DNA of 10,716 bases from Actinomycetes bacterium (GTDB taxonomy: Bacteria; Actinomycetota; Actinomycetes; S36-B12; GCA-2699445), in the NCBI GenBank assembly GCA_022600255.1, contig JAHZKU010000146.1:1-10716 (forward strand). Direction: 5' to 3'. The stretch's first letter is position 1. Each line of letters begins with the position of its first letter. Below the pieces are notes generated by a model. It saw nothing but the letters and a program-made list of their open reading frames with translations. It did not search any database and had not been told where the DNA came from. This document shows positions 1 to 6,417 of the stretch, piece after piece. A program made the translations under genes and the position numbers.

Positions 1-788
1 TGGTCATCACCGGCGCTGGTAGCGGGATCGGATATGCGCTGACGAAGTTGGCGTTAAGCCGAGGCGCGCAGGTAGCCGCCGTGGATTTGCATCCCGGTGC
101 TCTGGCACAACTGCGCCGCGACATGGGCAGCCCAGCCACCCTCAGCATTCACACCCTTGACATCTCTGATCGCACGGCGGTTGCGGCCCTGCCGGATGAG
201 GTGCTGGCGGCGCACGGCGTGGTGGACGTGCTGATCAACAATGCGGGCATCATCCAACCGTTTCAACGTGTGGAGCAACTCGACTACGACACGATCGACC
301 GCGTGATGAACGTCAACTTCATGGGCACGCTGTACATGGTGAAGGCCTTCCTGCCGCTCTTACGCCAACGCCCGGTGGCTCACATTGCGAACGTATCCAG
401 CATGGGTGGATTCTTTCCGTTCCCAGGCCAAACCGTTTATGGCGCGAGCAAGGCCGCCGTTAAGTTACTGACTGAGGGGCTGTATGCGGAACTGCTCGAC
501 ACGAACGTCGGTGTGTCCGTGGTGATGCCCGGCGCAGTGGCCACCTCGATCACCGAGAACTCTGGTGTCGCTGCCCCAGACGCCGAAGGGGCCAAGGGAT
601 TGCAGCCCACCGAGCCGGAAACGGCCGCACGGGTGATCCTAGACGGCATTGCCGGGAACAAACTGCACGTCTACGTGGGCAACGATTCCCGAGCGATGAG
701 CTTGGCGATCAAGCTGGCCCCCAAACAGGCCACCAAGCTGGTGCAGAAGCAGATGAAGGGCTTGATCGAAACGCCGGAGTCGACCTGA
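1..788 (+). CDS. Short-chain dehydrogenase/reductase (SDR), 5' end cut off by the window
   Basis: The reading frame is open from position 3, so the true start lies outside the window; about 261 residues are visible. This is a classical SDR, an NAD(P)-dependent oxidoreductase with a Rossmann fold. The cofactor motif TGAGSGIG is at the very start, NNAG is near visible residue 80, the catalytic serine is in NVSSMGG (about 132-133), and the catalytic pair is Tyr146 and Lys150 in YGASK. The PGAVAT segment after the active site is also typical. The acidic residue at the end of the second strand (VDLH) suggests NAD rather than NADP, which is inference. Only a few N-terminal residues should be missing, given the usual 250-280 aa. 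The substrate cannot be read from the sequence. It converges on the minus-strand gene ending at 834. Confidence 0.93.
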   Translation, partial: VITGAGSGIGYALTKLALSRGAQVAAVDLHPGALAQLRRDMGSPATLSIHTLDISDRTAVAALPDEVLAAHGVVDVLINNAGIIQPFQRVEQLDYDTIDRVMNVNFMGTLYMVKAFLPLLRQRPVAHIANVSSMGGFFPFPGQTVYGASKAAVKLLTEGLYAELLDTNVGVSVVMPGAVATSITENSGVAAPDAEGAKGLQPTEPETAARVILDGIAGNKLHVYVGNDSRAMSLAIKLAPKQATKLVQKQMKGLIETPEST

Positions 789-807
789 CTGTGGCCGAGG
801 CGTTCCT

Positions 808-818
808 GGGGAGGCCCC
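808..818. terminator. Weak hairpin between convergent genes
   Basis: GGGG, a three-base AGG loop and CCCC lie in the 45-base gap between two convergent genes. The stem is short and there is no T-run on either side, so terminator function is a guess from position. Confidence 0.2.
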
Positions 819-833
819 CGCACCGTCCGAACG

Positions 834-1379
834 TCAGCAGTCCCGGCCAGTCAGTTCGATGAACTTCGATACCCGCCAGCCGTCCGGCGTGCTGGTGACC
901 ACTAACCGGATCAGCCGACGCACGTCCGTGGTGGGGATCGGTTCCTGGCTATCTGCGTCCATCGTCCAAGCATCAGATGGGTCGCGGCACACGTCGACGT
1001 AGAAGTCAGTTCCCTTGGGTTTACTCTTGACGACCTCGGTCTGCCAATCGCCCATCAGCTTGGTGTTGCGGGCCCGGTAAGCATCCACATAGCCCTCGAG
1101 TAGCCAGGCCTCGGTCTCGGTGGCCACGTCACTGACACCCGTCAAGGTGCCATCTTCACCCCAGCCCGACTGCGGATCCCGCGTCGCAGTGTCGGCGAAA
1201 GCGAAATAGTTCAGCGCTGCAGAAACGACCGGATCTTGGCTCGTGTCAGCTTCGGTGGTGGCATCACGCGCCTGCTGCGCCACATTGGAATCCTCAGTGT
1301 TGTTCGGGAAAGCGACCCACAGGCCTACCCCGATCAAGGCCACCATCGAAACCACGATGACTATCCTGCGTGCGTCCAC
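834..1379 (-). CDS. Membrane-anchored or secreted protein of unknown function, NTF2-like pattern
   Basis: 181 aa with a GTG start. It is the only possible start, because an in-frame TAG lies 9 bases upstream (1389-1391). Residues 5-24 form one hydrophobic helix preceded by two arginines: an uncleaved anchor or a signal peptide. A short Asp/Thr-rich linker (about 27-50) follows, then a domain of about 130 residues with YVDVCRDPSDAW and later DGWRVSKF, ending in cysteine. Cys131 and Cys181 are the only cysteines and could pair outside the cell. A helical start, a strand with VCRD, a DGWRV strand and a final Cys recur in exported actinobacterial proteins of unknown function; an NTF2/SnoaL-like fold is my inference. 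There is no clear Shine-Dalgarno, but a TAGGGT hexamer lies six bases before the GTG, so the mRNA may be leaderless. Confidence 0.75.
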   Translation of the reverse strand: MDARRIVIVVSMVALIGVGLWVAFPNNTEDSNVAQQARDATTEADTSQDPVVSAALNYFAFADTATRDPQSGWGEDGTLTGVSDVATETEAWLLEGYVDAYRARNTKLMGDWQTEVVKSKPKGTDFYVDVCRDPSDAWTMDADSQEPIPTTDVRRLIRLVVTSTPDGWRVSKFIELTGRDC

Positions 1380-1385
1380 CTCATC

Positions 1386-1391
1386 ACCCTA
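1386..1391 (-). promoter_or_regulatory. Possible -10 element, leaderless gene at 1379
   Basis: On the minus strand TAGGGT (pattern TAnnnT) is followed by six bases, GATGAG, and then the GTG start. This spacing would place the transcription start on the start codon. I see no good -35 hexamer, so support is positional only. Confidence 0.3.
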
Positions 1392-1400
1392 ACCGCAGCG

Positions 1401-1727
1401 GTGCGGACAGCGCGCGACCCCAACAAATCTCGGCAGGTAGGAATCTTCCTTGGTCCAATCATCGCGATCAGCAGCGATCACAAGAGACATTCTCAGGCAC
1501 CCCCTTGCACGACGGATACCAGAACATACCGAGGCCCTAGTACTTCCCGCGATGTCACGAGCGTCAACCTGGCATACGACGGTGCAGCAATCACGCTGAC
1601 TTTCGTCACGTCCACCGCACCAGGATTGGGCGACTTGTTCCAAGGCTGGGAGCAAGAGCCACCGATTCCGGACAATGAGTGGCGCGACTGGAACGCCGCC
1701 ATTTCATCCCTCGACGTCCGCGGATGA
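1401..1727 (+). other. Coding-like open frame of uncertain status in a 449-base gap
   Basis: The stretch 1380-1828 holds no firm gene. On the plus strand one frame stays open through it. Its last 55-60 codons (about 1555-1727) look protein-like: G/C-rich third positions, an alternating hydrophobic stretch AITLTFVT, then FQGWEQEPPIPDNEWRDW and a short helix-like end. Upstream of about 1550 the translation turns Arg/His/Thr-rich and unconvincing. The GTG at 1401 is the nearest plausible start, without a ribosome site. I do not recognise the protein. It may be the 3' remnant of a lost gene or chance; competing minus-strand frames (1493-1741, 1389-1655) look less protein-like. Confidence 0.25.
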
Positions 1728-1784
1728 AACAAACCCCGCACGTGGTCGACCCCCTACCTCCAGCAGGGTGACGAACCCTCGCCG

Positions 1785-1803
1785 TGAGGTGGTGAGCACC
1801 TCA
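1785..1803. terminator. Perfect 7-bp hairpin after egtD
   Basis: TGAGGTG, loop GTGAG, CACCTCA: a perfect 7-bp stem with a 5-base loop, 26 bases beyond the egtD stop codon. There is no T-run on the minus strand, so an intrinsic terminator is only possible; an RNA-stabilising 3' stem is an alternative. Confidence 0.35.
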
Positions 1804-1828
1804 GAGCTGCGGACCCCGTGGACCCGCC

Positions 1829-2818
1829 CTAAACCGAAAGCCTGGCCAGGGTGAGTTGGAAATCGCCAGCCGGATCGGTCCACTGCCCAACGCTGGCTAG
1901 GCCCACCGCCGCCAGTTCCTCGGAGATCGCATCCGGGGCAAACTTGGTGCTGATCTCGGTACGAATGTGATCACCCGGTTGCAGATCCAGATCGACTCCA
2001 AGCGCCTGCACACTGGTGGCGTGATCCCGGGTGGCAACTAGCTGCATCTCGATCCGGGAATCCACCGGGTTCCAGATGGCTCGATGTACAAATCCGTCAA
2101 TATCGAAGTTGGCCTCTAGCTGGTCGTTCATCACGGACAAGGCGTTCAAGTTGAAGGCCGCCGTGATGCCCTGGTTGTCGTTATAAGCGGCCGTCATACG
2201 GTCCACAGATTTCACCAAGTCCGCACCAATCAGAAAACTGTCCTGCGGGCCAAGGTGTTGGGCGATGTTTCCGAAGAACTCCGCCCGCTCGGTCGCAGAG
2301 AAGTTCCCAATGGTGGAGCCTAGGAACACAATCATGGTGGGGAGTTCGCTGCCCGCATGACCCAGGTGCTCGGTGAAATCTGCCACCAGCCCACGCACCC
2401 GCAAACTGGGATACGTGCTGTTGATCGTCTCACCGGCGACCTCCAAGGGTGCGCGCGAACAGTCCAAGGCCGTGAACTCCCGCAGGCCGCCAGACTCCAC
2501 ACCGGACCGTAACAAGATATGCATCTTTTCGGACGTCCCAGAGCCAAGTTCCACCATGTGTTGGGCTTGCGCGAGCGCCAAAATGTCCACCACGTTGTCG
2601 GCCAGGATGTTGCGCTCGATTCGGGTTGGGTAGTACTCCGGTAGCCGGGTGATCTGATCGAATAGATCCGAACCAAGCTCGTCGTAGAACCAGACCGGCG
2701 GCGTCCATGGTTGCTCGCTGGACAACCCGGTTCGGGTTAGGTCAGCCAGATGCTGGGCCCAATCGGACTCCGGGAGGATTTCGATGATCTCAGTTTGGGT
2801 CAAGAATGGAGGGGACAC
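1829..2818 (-). CDS. egtD: L-histidine N-alpha-methyltransferase EgtD (ergothioneine biosynthesis)
   Basis: 329 aa, close to the roughly 320 aa of mycobacterial EgtD. The enzyme transfers three methyl groups from S-adenosylmethionine to the alpha-amino group of histidine, giving hercynine. Visible signatures are YYPTRIE (62-68), the SAM loop VELGSGTSEK (89-98), LDCSRAPL (118-125), VFLGSTIGNF (164-173, Asn172 equivalent to the substrate-binding Asn of the family), AAYND with Tyr212, and the C-terminal RTEISTKF, where Glu288 and Ser290 match the histidine-binding Glu/Ser pair. WTDPAGDF near the end is also typical. The GTG start is fixed by an in-frame TGA 9 bases upstream and has GTGAGG five bases before it. 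It follows egtB on the same strand after 108 bases. Confidence 0.97.
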   Translation of the reverse strand: MSPPFLTQTEIIEILPESDWAQHLADLTRTGLSSEQPWTPPVWFYDELGSDLFDQITRLPEYYPTRIERNILADNVVDILALAQAQHMVELGSGTSEKMHILLRSGVESGGLREFTALDCSRAPLEVAGETINSTYPSLRVRGLVADFTEHLGHAGSELPTMIVFLGSTIGNFSATERAEFFGNIAQHLGPQDSFLIGADLVKSVDRMTAAYNDNQGITAAFNLNALSVMNDQLEANFDIDGFVHRAIWNPVDSRIEMQLVATRDHATSVQALGVDLDLQPGDHIRTEISTKFAPDAISEELAAVGLASVGQWTDPAGDFQLTLARLSV

Positions 2819-2926
2819 GTTGCCTCACTTGTTGTTGATGACTGGTTGGTTCCGTTGGGTCTTGGTTGTTCGGATTGGTTCAGGTTTGCGCTTGGGCTGG
2901 GGTTAGGGTCCCACTGGGGCCGCAGT
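2819..2926 (-). other. C/A-rich spacer between egtB and egtD
   Basis: The transcript strand between the egtB stop and the egtD GTG is strongly C/A-rich, especially over 2821-2900, with repeated AACC and CCAA words and few T. It should be largely unstructured in RNA. I see no promoter and no hairpin, so co-transcription with egtB is likely. The only ribosome site seen is the one just before egtD. Confidence 0.5.
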
Positions 2927-4207
2927 TCAGGCGTCGCGCGCGAGCCTTAATCCAGCGAACGGCCACTGGGCGGCAGCCGGGTAGAAGTTGCGGTAGGAAT
3001 CCCGAGAATGCCCCGGCGCAGTGATGCATGCTCCGCCGCGCAGCACCTGTTGGTCCACCATGAACTTTCCGTTGTATTCCCCCACCGCACCGGCTGCCGG
3101 TCGGAATCCCGGATAGGCGGTGTAGGGCGATGAGGTCCACTGCCAAACGGCGCCGGAGAACTGCTGTAGATCACCCGAATCGTCTGCGGGAGCCGGATGC
3201 AACGCCAGCGTTTCCGCTGCGTTGGAGGAACTGGCCGCCGCAACCTCCCACTCGGCCTCGGTGGGCAACCGCGCCCCCGCCCAGTGCGCGTAGGCATCGG
3301 CCTCGTAGTAGTTGACATGCACCACAGGCGCAGCCGGGTCTAGCGGGCCGCTCCCGTGCAGCGTGAAGAGTTGCCAGTTGCCGGGGTCACCATGCCAGTA
3401 GAGCGGTGCCTTTGCGTCGTTGTTTTGCACCCAGGCCCAACCATCGCTGAGCCACCACTGCGCATCGCGGTACCCGCCGTCAGTAATAAAATCTGCGAAA
3501 TCCCCTGCGGTGACAAGGCGATCAGCGATCTGGCAATCAGGCACCAGCACCTGGTGACGCGGAAACTCATTGTCGAAACCAAAGCCATCACCGGAATGGC
3601 CGATCGAGGTAATACCGCCGGTGATGTCGTGCCAGTTCATCGGCTTGCTTTGGCGCGGTTCAGATTGCTCAGGTGCGGCGGCATAGGCCGGATGAGTTCG
3701 GTTCCTGCTGAGCAGGTGCTTGATATCCATGAGGAGGAGTTCTTGATGCTGCTGCTCATGATTGATGCCAAGTTCCATGACATCGGCCACTTGCTGCGGC
3801 AACTCTGCCGGCTGGGTCTTCAAGAAATCCGTGACCGATCGGTCCACCGCTTTGCGGTATTCGCCAACCTGCCTGGCGCTCGGCCGGGTGATCAGCCCCC
3901 GGTGCGGTCTGGGTTGTCGCGGACCCACCGCTTCGTAATAAGAGTTGAAGTGGAACTGATAGTCCGGGTTGAAGCTGCGGTAATCCGCTAGCTGGGGCCC
4001 GAGGAGGAACTCCTCAAAGAACCAAGTGGTGTGGGCCCGATGCCACTTGGTGGGCGAACAGTCCGGCATGGATTGGGCGGTCTGATCCTCCGGACTGAGC
4101 GGCTCAGAAAGCGCTTCGGTCTGCGCACGGATACCCAAGAACCTCGCCAATGCGTGATCGCGATTGGTGGAGAGGTCCCTCGTGCCAGGCGTGACCGGAA
4201 CGTTCAT
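2927..4207 (-). CDS. egtB: Ergothioneine biosynthesis sulfoxide synthase EgtB (non-heme iron)
   Basis: 426 aa from the ATG, matching the family length of about 430. EgtB uses O2 and Fe(II) to join hercynine to a thiol donor as a sulfoxide. The N-terminal DinB-like half supplies the iron ligands: the last His of WHRAH (His59) and both His of NHEQQHQE (His150, His154). The C-terminal half is an FGE-sulfatase/C-type-lectin-like fold with NEFPRHQV, RLPTEAEWE, GAVWQWTSS, VLRGGAC and the closing FAGLRLAR. KWHRAHTTWFFEEFLL and the SYYEAVGPRQPRPHRG segment look more like the proteobacterial and cyanobacterial EgtB style than the mycobacterial one, as I recall them. An in-frame TTG at 4225 would add six residues. 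I prefer ATG 4207 because a TATCCT hexamer lies seven bases before it, downstream of that TTG. The donor (gamma-glutamylcysteine or cysteine) cannot be read here. Confidence 0.95.
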   Translation of the reverse strand: MNVPVTPGTRDLSTNRDHALARFLGIRAQTEALSEPLSPEDQTAQSMPDCSPTKWHRAHTTWFFEEFLLGPQLADYRSFNPDYQFHFNSYYEAVGPRQPRPHRGLITRPSARQVGEYRKAVDRSVTDFLKTQPAELPQQVADVMELGINHEQQHQELLLMDIKHLLSRNRTHPAYAAAPEQSEPRQSKPMNWHDITGGITSIGHSGDGFGFDNEFPRHQVLVPDCQIADRLVTAGDFADFITDGGYRDAQWWLSDGWAWVQNNDAKAPLYWHGDPGNWQLFTLHGSGPLDPAAPVVHVNYYEADAYAHWAGARLPTEAEWEVAAASSSNAAETLALHPAPADDSGDLQQFSGAVWQWTSSPYTAYPGFRPAAGAVGEYNGKFMVDQQVLRGGACITAPGHSRDSYRNFYPAAAQWPFAGLRLARDA

Positions 4208-4214
4208 TGCCTTA

Positions 4215-4220
4215 AGGATA
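4215..4220 (-). promoter_or_regulatory. Candidate -10 element for a leaderless egtBD transcript
   Basis: TATCCT on the minus strand, then seven bases, then ATG of egtB. This is the spacing of actinobacterial leaderless promoters and would put transcription start at or next to the A of ATG. The -35 region 17 bases upstream (CGAAAC) is poor. The only purine run before the ATG, AAGG, is too close to act as a normal ribosome site. Confidence 0.4.
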
Positions 4221-4393
4221 ACCAAAAGATCGGGCAGGTTTCGTGTACGGGTTCACGGATTGGCTAAGCCCGTGCGTCCTCGGGGAGGGGATGACTTGAG
4301 CTCACCGACGCTTGGTCTGCGCCCGTTTCTGGTCCCTTTGGAGCCGCAGCACGTGGGGTTCACGGCCCGCCTGGCAAACTCAGTCCGTGATCG

Positions 4394-4430
4394 CAGGTTG
4401 GCACGATCCTTCGACCAACGATGCACCTGC
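4394..4430. repeat. Inverted repeat upstream of egtB
   Basis: GCAGGT and ACCTGC arms, 25 bases apart, with an inner TTGG/CCAA pair, lie in the 245-base gap between the small gene ending at 4453 and egtB. Apart from this and the promoter hexamer near 4215, I see only short Arg-rich plus-strand frames there that do not look coding. Confidence 0.25.
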
Positions 4431-4439
4431 AAGAGACCA

Positions 4440-4453
4440 AGGCCGCGTGGCCT
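4440..4453 (-). terminator. Short hairpin at the end of the MFS/small-gene unit
   Basis: AGGCC, loop of four, GGCCT, touching the stop codon of the small gene, followed on the minus strand by TTGGTCTCTT. The stem has only five pairs and the T content is modest, so this is a weak terminator candidate separating the MFS unit from egtB. Confidence 0.3.
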
Positions 4454-4683
4454 CAGGATCCGCGGGTGAGGGTCTTCATCGCCGCGAAGGTTGAGGGCGA
4501 ATCGGTCTTGGGCAGACCATCCCGGCCCACCTCTTGGAGTTCAACCACCTGCAGAATGATCGTGTTGTCATCGGCCACGTAACCGGACTCAACGACAGAC
4601 TCCCCGTCCGGGGAGAGATGAGCAAGATCTACCCAATCCCACGTCGTGCCACGGACACTAGGGGTGCGCTCGGCGCCATGCAT
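4453..4683 (-). CDS. Small hypothetical protein coupled to the MFS gene
   Basis: 76 aa from ATG 4683; a GTG directly in front (4686) is an alternative. It starts seven bases after the MFS stop codon and has no clear ribosome site of its own, which suggests translational coupling. The protein is acidic and soluble, with a strand-like middle: GTTWDWVDLAHLSPDGE near the N-terminus, then TIILQVVELQEVG, and an end rich in Thr/Ser. There is no signal peptide, membrane helix or cysteine. I do not recognise a family. Protein-like composition and tight spacing support a real gene; the short length and lack of a known domain weaken it. It could also be a decayed domain left after a deletion. Confidence 0.55.
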   Translation of the reverse strand: MHGAERTPSVRGTTWDWVDLAHLSPDGESVVESGYVADDNTIILQVVELQEVGRDGLPKTDSPSTFAAMKTLTRGS

Positions 4684-4690
4684 CACTGGA

Positions 4691-6190
4691 TCAGTCCGCG
4701 GTAGCCTCGCCGGTCACCCGGCCGGTTTCCTTGCTAAAGCCAAACCAAGAAAGCACCGCAGCTAGCGCCAAGAGCGCTGCACAGATCAACATGGCGCGGC
4801 GATAGCCGGGTAACACCGTGGCACCGGCCTCGGCATCGAAGCTGGTCAGGCCGGCGGCCAACGGAACTAGTGCGATGGCGATCAGTCCAGCGATTCGGGC
4901 TACCGCATTGTTAACCCCAGATCCAGTACCGCTCGAGGCCACCGGGATGTCCCCCAGCGCGGTGGTCGTTATCGGCGCAACCATAAATGCCAGTCCCAGC
5001 GCGAACACGAGCAAGGGCGGCAGCACGTTCACCCAGTAGCTCGCGTCATCGGGCAGGGCCGCCAACCCCAGCGCACCTAGGCAGATCAGGCTTGCCCCCA
5101 GCGTGAGTAGGTTTCGGGAGCCGTACTTGGGCAGCAGCCCACCAATCCGGGACGAAAGTAGCGCAAGCACCAGTGTGATCGGGAGTCCCGCGGCCCCAGC
5201 AGCCAGCGCTGACCAGCCCAGCCCGATCTGGAACCCGATCGTGAATAGCAGCAGTACGGAGGACAACCCGCCGTAGATGAACAGCGTGATGAAGTTGGCC
5301 ATGGAAAACGAGCGGATTTTCCATAATGAGGGCGGCAGCATCGGGGGCGGAGTCCGTCGTATCTCACGATGCTGCTCCAACAACCAGAAGCCGTAGAGCA
5401 CCGCGAGTCCGGCCAGGATACTCGCCGCCGTCAGCCAGCCCGGGATGTTCCTGGCCTCGATCAGGGGCGTCACGATGAGCGCCAATCCCAGGATCGTCAA
5501 CCCCGCACCAGCAAAGTCGATCTGCTCGCGCAGCGGGGGCAGCGATGCGTTCTTACGCTGATCCACATCCGGGGTTGGAATCCCACGGGCCAGCCAGAGA
5601 ACAACTGCAGCCAGTGGCAGATTCAATAGGAAAACCCACCGCCAACCACTAGAGCCAGAATCCACCAGCACGCCGCCCACAAACGGGCCCAGGGCTGTCA
5701 CCAACCCGGCCAGACCAGACCAGGCCCCGATCGCCCGACCACGATCCTGGGGTCGGAATAATGACGACAGCAACGAAAGGCTGCCTGGAATCATCAGCGC
5801 CGCTGCCACCCCTTGCAGCGCGCGGGCAACGATGAGGGTGGTGGCGTTGGGTGCCAAGCCACACAGCAGAGACGTCACGGCGAAGCCGCTCACTCCCCAC
5901 ACAAACACGCGCTTGCGGCCCAGAGAGTCTCCCAAAGCCCCACCCACCAGGACCAGCGCACCCAACGTCAGCAGGTAGGCATCCAAGACCCACTGGATGG
6001 TGGCGAAACCACCGCCGAGCTCGGCCTCGATTTTGGGTAGGGCCACGTTGACGACCGTGGCGTCTAGGAAGCCGATTCCGCTGGCAACGATTGCCATGGC
6101 CAGGACGCGGCGGCCTATCCCTGTGCCAAACGCGATCGTGTTCTCAGACGCCCCTGATTGATCGTCGCTGACCGGATTCGATTGGGACAC
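4691..6190 (-). CDS. MFS transporter, DHA2 (14-TM) drug:proton antiporter type
   Basis: 499 aa, the usual size for 14-helix DHA2 exporters, which extrude hydrophobic compounds in exchange for protons across the cell membrane. The motifs are in order: LDATVVNVALP in helix 1 (42-52, motif D1), GGALGDSLGRKR between helices 2 and 3 (83-94, motif A), RALQGVAAALMIP in helix 4 (123-135, motif B, with the conserved Arg), and GPFVGGVLVD plus WRWVFLLNLP in helix 5 (motif C and its extension, the antiporter signature). The rest is hydrophobic helices with a central cytoplasmic loop near 205-225. The GTG start has no Shine-Dalgarno; a TAGTCT hexamer five bases before it suggests a leaderless start. No TetR or MarR regulator is adjacent. 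The substrate is unknown; proximity to the egt genes does not prove an ergothioneine role. Confidence 0.93.
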   Translation of the reverse strand: MSQSNPVSDDQSGASENTIAFGTGIGRRVLAMAIVASGIGFLDATVVNVALPKIEAELGGGFATIQWVLDAYLLTLGALVLVGGALGDSLGRKRVFVWGVSGFAVTSLLCGLAPNATTLIVARALQGVAAALMIPGSLSLLSSLFRPQDRGRAIGAWSGLAGLVTALGPFVGGVLVDSGSSGWRWVFLLNLPLAAVVLWLARGIPTPDVDQRKNASLPPLREQIDFAGAGLTILGLALIVTPLIEARNIPGWLTAASILAGLAVLYGFWLLEQHREIRRTPPPMLPPSLWKIRSFSMANFITLFIYGGLSSVLLLFTIGFQIGLGWSALAAGAAGLPITLVLALLSSRIGGLLPKYGSRNLLTLGASLICLGALGLAALPDDASYWVNVLPPLLVFALGLAFMVAPITTTALGDIPVASSGTGSGVNNAVARIAGLIAIALVPLAAGLTSFDAEAGATVLPGYRRAMLICAALLALAAVLSWFGFSKETGRVTGEATAD

Positions 6191-6195
6191 TGGCC

Positions 6196-6201
6196 AGACT
6201 A
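6196..6201 (-). promoter_or_regulatory. Possible -10 element of the MFS gene
   Basis: TAGTCT (TAnnnT) on the minus strand, five bases before the GTG start. A TTGACC further upstream (6228-6233) is too far for this hexamer but would fit a start using GCAAAC at 6205-6210. Either way the palindrome at 6208-6223 overlaps the core promoter. Confidence 0.3.
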
Positions 6202-6207
6202 CGCGTT

Positions 6208-6223
6208 TGCCACCCGGGCGGCA
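6208..6223. promoter_or_regulatory. Candidate operator palindrome before the MFS gene
   Basis: TGCCACCCGGGCGGCA is a 16-base palindrome with one mismatched pair, centred on CCCGGG and 18-33 bases before the MFS start codon. The same half-site recurs as a perfect 10-base inverted copy: TTGCCACCCG at 6207-6216 and CGGGTGGCAA at 6279-6288. A palindrome over the core promoter with a distal half-site is what a repressor that binds two sites would use. The regulator is unknown. Confidence 0.4.
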
Positions 6224-6373
6224 GACAGGTCAACCGAAGATCCGGGACGTTGGATGTGACAGCGGGCGAACGAGAGAACGGGTGGCAAGACTCTCGATAA
6301 TGAAATGACAGGGCACTGAGCCATCCTGGACAGCGACCGCAACACCATAAGCGGGGCAGCGACGGTTGGGGAT

Positions 6374-6408
6374 GGCCGTGGCGCGCCTCCGCAGGCACGC
6401 CACGGGCC
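6374..6408 (-). terminator. Strong hairpin after the secreted repeat protein gene
   Basis: GGCCGTGGCG pairs with CGCCAC-(G)-GGCC with one bulged base, and the stem continues after a single C/A mismatch as GCCT/AGGC closing a CCGC loop. It starts ten bases beyond the stop codon at 6418. No T-run follows on the minus strand, as is common for terminators in high-GC actinobacteria, so it is likely but not certain. Confidence 0.6.
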
Positions 6409-6417
6409 CCACCATGG

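Noticed and set aside
1493..1741. Minus-strand 82-codon frame in the gap before egtD
   Set aside because: Composition is Ser/Arg/Pro-rich with no ribosome site, and the opposite strand looks more coding-like.
4164..4469. Plus-strand frame of about 100 codons upstream of egtB
   Set aside because: Arg-rich translation without domain features, overlapping the egtB start and the small gene's end; it looks like a chance frame in GC-rich DNA.
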